Origin: Baffinella frigidus
Lineage: Eukaryota; Cryptophyceae; Cryptomonadales; Baffinellaceae
Assembly: GCA_026770585.1 (NCBI GenBank)
Contig: MU646412.1
Span: forward strand, 435,177-448,069
Length of the DNA stretch: 12,893 nucleotides
Reading direction: 5' to 3'
Part shown: positions 12,105 to 12,893 of the stretch, piece by piece
Layout of the letters: every line of letters begins with the position of its first letter
Position numbering within the stretch: position 1 is the stretch's first letter
Notes under the pieces: model-generated
What the model was told of the DNA's origin: nothing
Seen by the model: the letters and a program-made list of their open reading frames with translations, nothing else
The model's database searches: none
Made by a program: the position numbers and the translations under genes

Positions 12105-12275
12105 ACCAAACCCGATCCAACCCCGTGTGTAGAGCCTGCGGTGCCAGAGCCTAAACCCGGAACACTAAACCCGAAATCCCGAACCCTCATACCTAATTCC
12201 TCAACCCTGAACCCTGAACACTCAACTATCAACCTTAAATACTGAACACTCCACTCCAAACCCTAACCACCACAC
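12105..12275 (+). repeat. Degenerate telomere-like sequence
   Basis: Many imperfect CCCTAAA, CCCGAAA, CCCTGAA and CACTCAA units in succession. This looks like a decayed interstitial telomere tract. It is too degenerate for an active chromosome end and sequence continues beyond it. Confidence 0.6.
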
Positions 12276-12402
12276 CCAGCCTGGGGACTGCTGGCTTCAA
12301 AGAAGCGTACCAACACCTTCTACCTCTGCACCAGTTTTATTCTGGCTCGTCCTTCCAAGCATTTAAGAGCAGAAATCCAGTACACAAGGGCGAATAAAAA
12401 GC

Positions 12403-12588
12403 CTCCACACGGTGGACTTCGAAGGTTTCGGGACCCCTAGATTTAGCGGTGTGATCGTAACGTGACCAAATTTGCATGAGAAAACCCGTCAAGTTAACTG
12501 CCTAAAGGGTAAGTTGACTTGTGATGAAATCAACTTACCCAAAGGGTAAGTTGACTTGTGATGAAAGGTGCGTAATCCACCGTGTGGT
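12403..12588. repeat. Possible small inverted-repeat element with internal dyad
   Basis: CCACACGGTGGA near 12406-12417 is repeated inverted as TCCACCGTGTGG at 12575-12588. Inside, AAAGGGTAAGTTGACTTGTG (to ATGAAA) occurs twice (12504-12529, 12541-12566), and GGGTAAGTTGA pairs with TCAACTTACCC (12507-12517, 12530-12540). It may be a decayed MITE of about 180 bp; no target duplication is clear. Confidence 0.45.
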
Positions 12589-12659
12589 TCGGACGGGGCA
12601 GAACAAAAGTGAGGCAGCGCTAGACCTTAGCGGCGGCATCGAGGTCGGCGGGGCCAGCT

Positions 12660-12780
12660 GGGAGGAGGCCGGCGTTCTTGGAGCCGTTTGCTTGTTCTTG
12701 GAGCCGTTGAGCCCCGTCAGGGAGGAGGCCGTTGGAGCCGTTTGCTCGTGCTTGGAGCCGTTTGATCCCGCCGGGGAGGA
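12660..12780 (+). repeat. GC-rich minisatellite, TTGGAGCCGTTTG units
   Basis: Five units containing TTGGAGCCGTT with variable linkers (TGCTTGTTC, GAGCCCCGTC, TGCTCGTGC), interspersed with GGGAGGAGGCC. No supported gene in 12589-12893; the window ends in a new GA-rich tract from about 12850. Confidence 0.65.
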
Positions 12781-12893
12781 GGGCTGCGCGCGCGTGCGTT
12801 GCGGAGAGGAGGTGTGCGCTGATGCTTGGCGTGCGGAGCCAGGGCCTGTGGAGAGAGCGCGAGAGAGAGGGCGAGAGAGGGCGAGAGAGAGAG

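Noticed and set aside
12105-12275. Chromosome end
   Set aside because: The telomere-like units are too degenerate, and ordinary sequence continues for about 600 bp beyond them.

Overview
This window looks like nuclear DNA of a eukaryote, most likely a unicellular alga, although the lineage cannot be fixed from sequence alone. Hints are plant-type telomere-like repeats (CCCTAAA and degenerate CCCTGAA forms near 5606-5634, 6616-6635 and 12105-12275), long GA/CT and G-run microsatellites, one GC3-rich reading frame whose 3' side carries both TGTAA and AATAAA, and very dense short palindromic transposons. There are no operons, tRNA or rRNA genes, CRISPR arrays or recognisable transposase genes.

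The dominant content is miniature inverted-repeat elements. Family A (about 107-140 bp) begins TA-CAGGGGTACCTCGCTCATAA and ends with the inverse. Its copies cluster at 1-3122, 8050-9432 and 10148-10268. Family B (about 104 bp, ends TA-TCCCTTAAGTGG) has seven copies. Family C (11938-12097, ends TA-GGGTAACGG) has one. Elements sit inside one another at TA dinucleotides, which defines a TA target duplication of the Tc1/mariner type. The 8-mer TACATGTA occurs nine times, often exactly where sister copies have a plain TA; this is the footprint expected when an element ending CA...TG is excised with two-nucleotide overhangs. The three families share an inner palindrome vocabulary (CCTAGG, GGGCCCTA, CCTACNGTAGG) despite unrelated ends.

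Layout. 1-3122: family A and B cluster with short spacers, some of which recur elsewhere in the window. 3123-4763: the only convincing gene, an unrecognised protein on the minus strand (3259-3960, possibly starting at 4191), with polyadenylation-like signals downstream and, upstream, an AT-rich stretch holding a perfect four-unit heat-shock element, CCAAT boxes and six TTGACT motifs. 4764-5909: a 1.13-kb non-autonomous transposon with 7-bp target duplications, hairpin ends, telomere-like repeats and a possible captured gene fragment. 5910-7143: low-complexity, C-rich degenerate repeats and a 102-bp tandem duplication. 7144-7480: a 337-bp palindromic element; a short relative lies at 11402-11580. 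7481-8049: anonymous DNA ending in a CT microsatellite. 8050-10268: the second family A/B cluster with mosaic duplicated spacers and two minisatellites. 10269-11112: single-copy DNA followed by about 570 bp of GA repeats with a long G run. 11113-12893: anonymous DNA, family B pair, family C, telomere-like degenerate DNA, a dyad with direct repeats, and a GC-rich minisatellite.

The many other open frames are translations of transposon ends or simple repeats and are not listed as genes.
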